Assembly (NCBI RefSeq): GCF_002105755.1
Contig: NZ_CP020821.1
Span: 3,100,001 to 3,164,000, forward strand
Direction: 5' to 3'
DNA length: 64,000 bases
From: Mycobacterium colombiense CECT 3035
GTDB lineage: Bacteria > Actinomycetota > Actinomycetes > Mycobacteriales > Mycobacteriaceae
Of the stretch, positions 62,634 through 64,000 are shown one piece after another. The notes beneath the pieces were generated by a model. The model worked only from the letters and a program-made list of their open reading frames with translations. It ran no database searches and was not told the DNA's origin. The first letter of the stretch is position 1. Each line of letters starts with the position of its first letter. The position numbers and the translations under genes are program-made.

Positions 62634-64000
62634 CGCGTGAACGTTCCCAGCTTGTCCGAGTCGTAATACTCCAGGTTCAGGGTATTGCCCGCGAAGACGG
62701 CCTTGGAAATCGTTCCGGGTGGGGCGTTTTCGTCGGTCAGCGCGAAGGTGAAGGTGTCACCGTCCCAGTGCGTGAGGGTGGTGGTCCGGTTTTTCGGCCC
62801 CATCGCCAGCTGCAGCGCGCCGTCGCGTTCGGTGACGACGGCCGGCCCCCAGTAGTCGCTGGCGTAGGTTCCGGCGTAGTCGCCGAGCGGTCGGGCCGGG
62901 GCGGGGCTGACGGGGGGCTGCTTGCCGACCAGCGAGCCCACCGGGTTGTTCAGCCAGCCGATCGCCTTCTTGTACAACGGGCCCCAGTCCTCGCGGACCT
63001 GACCGTACTGGACGAGGTCCATGAACTCGGCGGTCAGCGTTTCCGGGATCCCGTAGGGTGCGGCGTTGGTCAGCGCGATGATGGCCAGATCCTCGGACGG
63101 CAGCACCACGAAATTGGTCGCCGCGCCCAAATCGAAAGCGCCGGAATGGCTGTACTCGGTGCGCCCCGAGGAATCCACCGAGGAGTTGAAGCCGTATCCA
63201 TAAAATCCGGTGCGCGCCTGCGGCGTCTTCGCGGGCGCCGACACCATCTGCGGGCTGATGGCGGGCAGCAGGGCTTCCGGCGACGTGATCCGCTGGCCGT
63301 TGTGAGTTCCGTTGCCCAGCAACATCAATAGCCAGCGGGCCATGTCGTTCACCGATGAGCTCACGCCGCCGGCCGGCGACTGGGCGTCGGGGTTGCGCTG
63401 GAAGCGGGCCTGCCACTTGTCGTCGATCTTGATGTGATTGACGGCGTGGTTGGGCCGGGCCGCGAAGTCGGCGAACCGGGAACTGGTCGAGGTCATTCCC
63501 AGCGGGCGGTAGAGCGCCTCGTCGCACAGGTCCTCCCATGGCCTGCCCGCCGCGGCCGCCACCGCCTCGGCGCCGGCCGTGATCCCATAGTTGGTGTAGG
63601 CGTAGCTGATTCGGAACGGATCCAGCGGCAGGTATTTGAGCCGTTCCAGCGTTTGCCTGCGGTCGTAGCCCAGGTCTTCGAGCTTGTCGCCGGCGTGGTC
63701 GGGCAGCCCGGAGCGATGCGAGTAGACGTCGCCGACGGTCACATGGCTGGTGACGTAGGGATCGCTCAGCGTGAACCAGCCGAGCTTGGACGCGATGGGC
63801 GTGTCCCAGGCGACGACGTTGTCGCTGACCTCGTGCGCGATCACCGTCGCGCCGACGGATTTGGACACCGACGCCAACTGGAAGACGGTGTCGGCGTCCA
63901 CCCTGTTGTCCTGGCCCTGCCCCCTGCTCGCGTCCTTGATGCCGAAGCCCTTGGCGTACAACACCTTCCCGCCGTGCACCACGGCCACCGCCATCCCCGG
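62630..64000 (-). CDS. Serine beta-lactamase-fold hydrolase (Rv0907-type), 5' end outside the window
   Basis: A class C beta-lactamase / DD-peptidase-like enzyme cut by the right edge; about 456 residues are present. The nucleophile motif SxxK is in [10 protein letters not shown] and the YxN motif in [11 protein letters not shown], so catalytic residues are intact. The third motif region is in [12 protein letters not shown] (HSG). A DUF3471-like tail starts near [15 protein letters not shown]. Likely an envelope esterase or peptidase. It is coupled to ctpE. The frame remains open through 64000, so the true start lies beyond. Confidence 0.92.
   Translation of the reverse strand, partial: PGMAVAVVHGGKVLYAKGFGIKDASRGQGQDNRVDADTVFQLASVSKSVGATVIAHEVSDNVVAWDTPIASKLGWFTLSDPYVTSHVTVGDVYSHRSGLPDHAGDKLEDLGYDRRQTLERLKYLPLDPFRISYAYTNYGITAGAEAVAAAAGRPWEDLCDEALYRPLGMTSTSSRFADFAARPNHAVNHIKIDDKWQARFQRNPDAQSPAGGVSSSVNDMARWLLMLLGNGTHNGQRITSPEALLPAISPQMVSAPAKTPQARTGFYGYGFNSSVDSSGRTEYSHSGAFDLGAATNFVVLPSEDLAIIALTNAAPYGIPETLTAEFMDLVQYGQVREDWGPLYKKAIGWLNNPVGSLVGKQPPVSPAPARPLGDYAGTYASDYWGPAVVTERDGALQLAMGPKNRTTTLTHWDGDTFTFALTDENAPPGTISKAVFAGNTLNLEYYDSDKLGTFTR

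Overview
This window is a 64 kb stretch of very GC-rich actinobacterial chromosome. Gene content and order match the segment that in Mycobacterium tuberculosis H37Rv runs, reversed, from about Rv0966c to Rv0907. The organism is a Mycobacterium, probably a slow grower of or near the M. avium complex: it carries the 34 kDa antigen gene, an intact cobF, a full-length second fpg gene, and insertions that H37Rv lacks. H37Rv locus names are from memory of family and synteny, not from a search.

Layout. 0-7 kb: the end of a LiaF-like protein, an aldo/keto reductase, an AAA+/VWA chaperone-like pair, and the purN-purH operon. 7-14.2 kb: the divisome-associated membrane proteins PerM and the Rv0954 homologue, an F420-type oxidoreductase, a thiolase-like protein, and sucCD. 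14.4-21.7 kb: an M23 peptidase, uvrD1, the AroG-dependent chorismate mutase, pgi and an SDR. 21.7-25.6 kb: fpg2 and cobF, divergent from a diiron N-oxygenase-like gene coupled to a degenerate flavoprotein/DUF4873 gene. 26-30.2 kb: a STAS-ATPase regulator, a glyoxalase-fold protein, a second F420-type oxidoreductase, a four-copy 57 bp tandem repeat, an enoyl-CoA hydratase and a methyltransferase.

30.2-40.3 kb is the non-homologous end-joining locus. ligD (minus) and ku (plus) are split by a four-gene polyol/sugar operon: two mannitol-dehydrogenase-family enzymes, a HAD phosphatase and a PfkB kinase. 40.3-44.8 kb is a phosphate-uptake operon with two tandem pstS genes followed by pstC and pstA; no ATPase gene is present. 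45-50.1 kb: an SDR, a DapB-like oxidoreductase, mntH, a gamma-glutamyl cyclotransferase/poly-gamma-glutamate hydrolase fusion and a third LLM oxidoreductase. 50.2-52.5 kb: tRNA-Arg(CCT) followed by small, poorly conserved genes. 52.6-64 kb: a secreted DUF4185 (putative D-arabinanase) protein, a thiolase-carotenoid oxygenase-VOC operon, the Rv0912-Rv0907 block with an Rv0909/Rv0910-type toxin-antitoxin pair, ctpE, and a partial beta-lactamase-fold hydrolase.

Regulation visible in the DNA: three KstR-type operators (two identical, each before an LLM oxidoreductase), one CRP-type site between sucC and the M23 gene, a conserved Pho-box-like element before each pstS, and several inverted repeats of unknown function. 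Four-base stop/start overlaps mark translational coupling in at least seven gene pairs.
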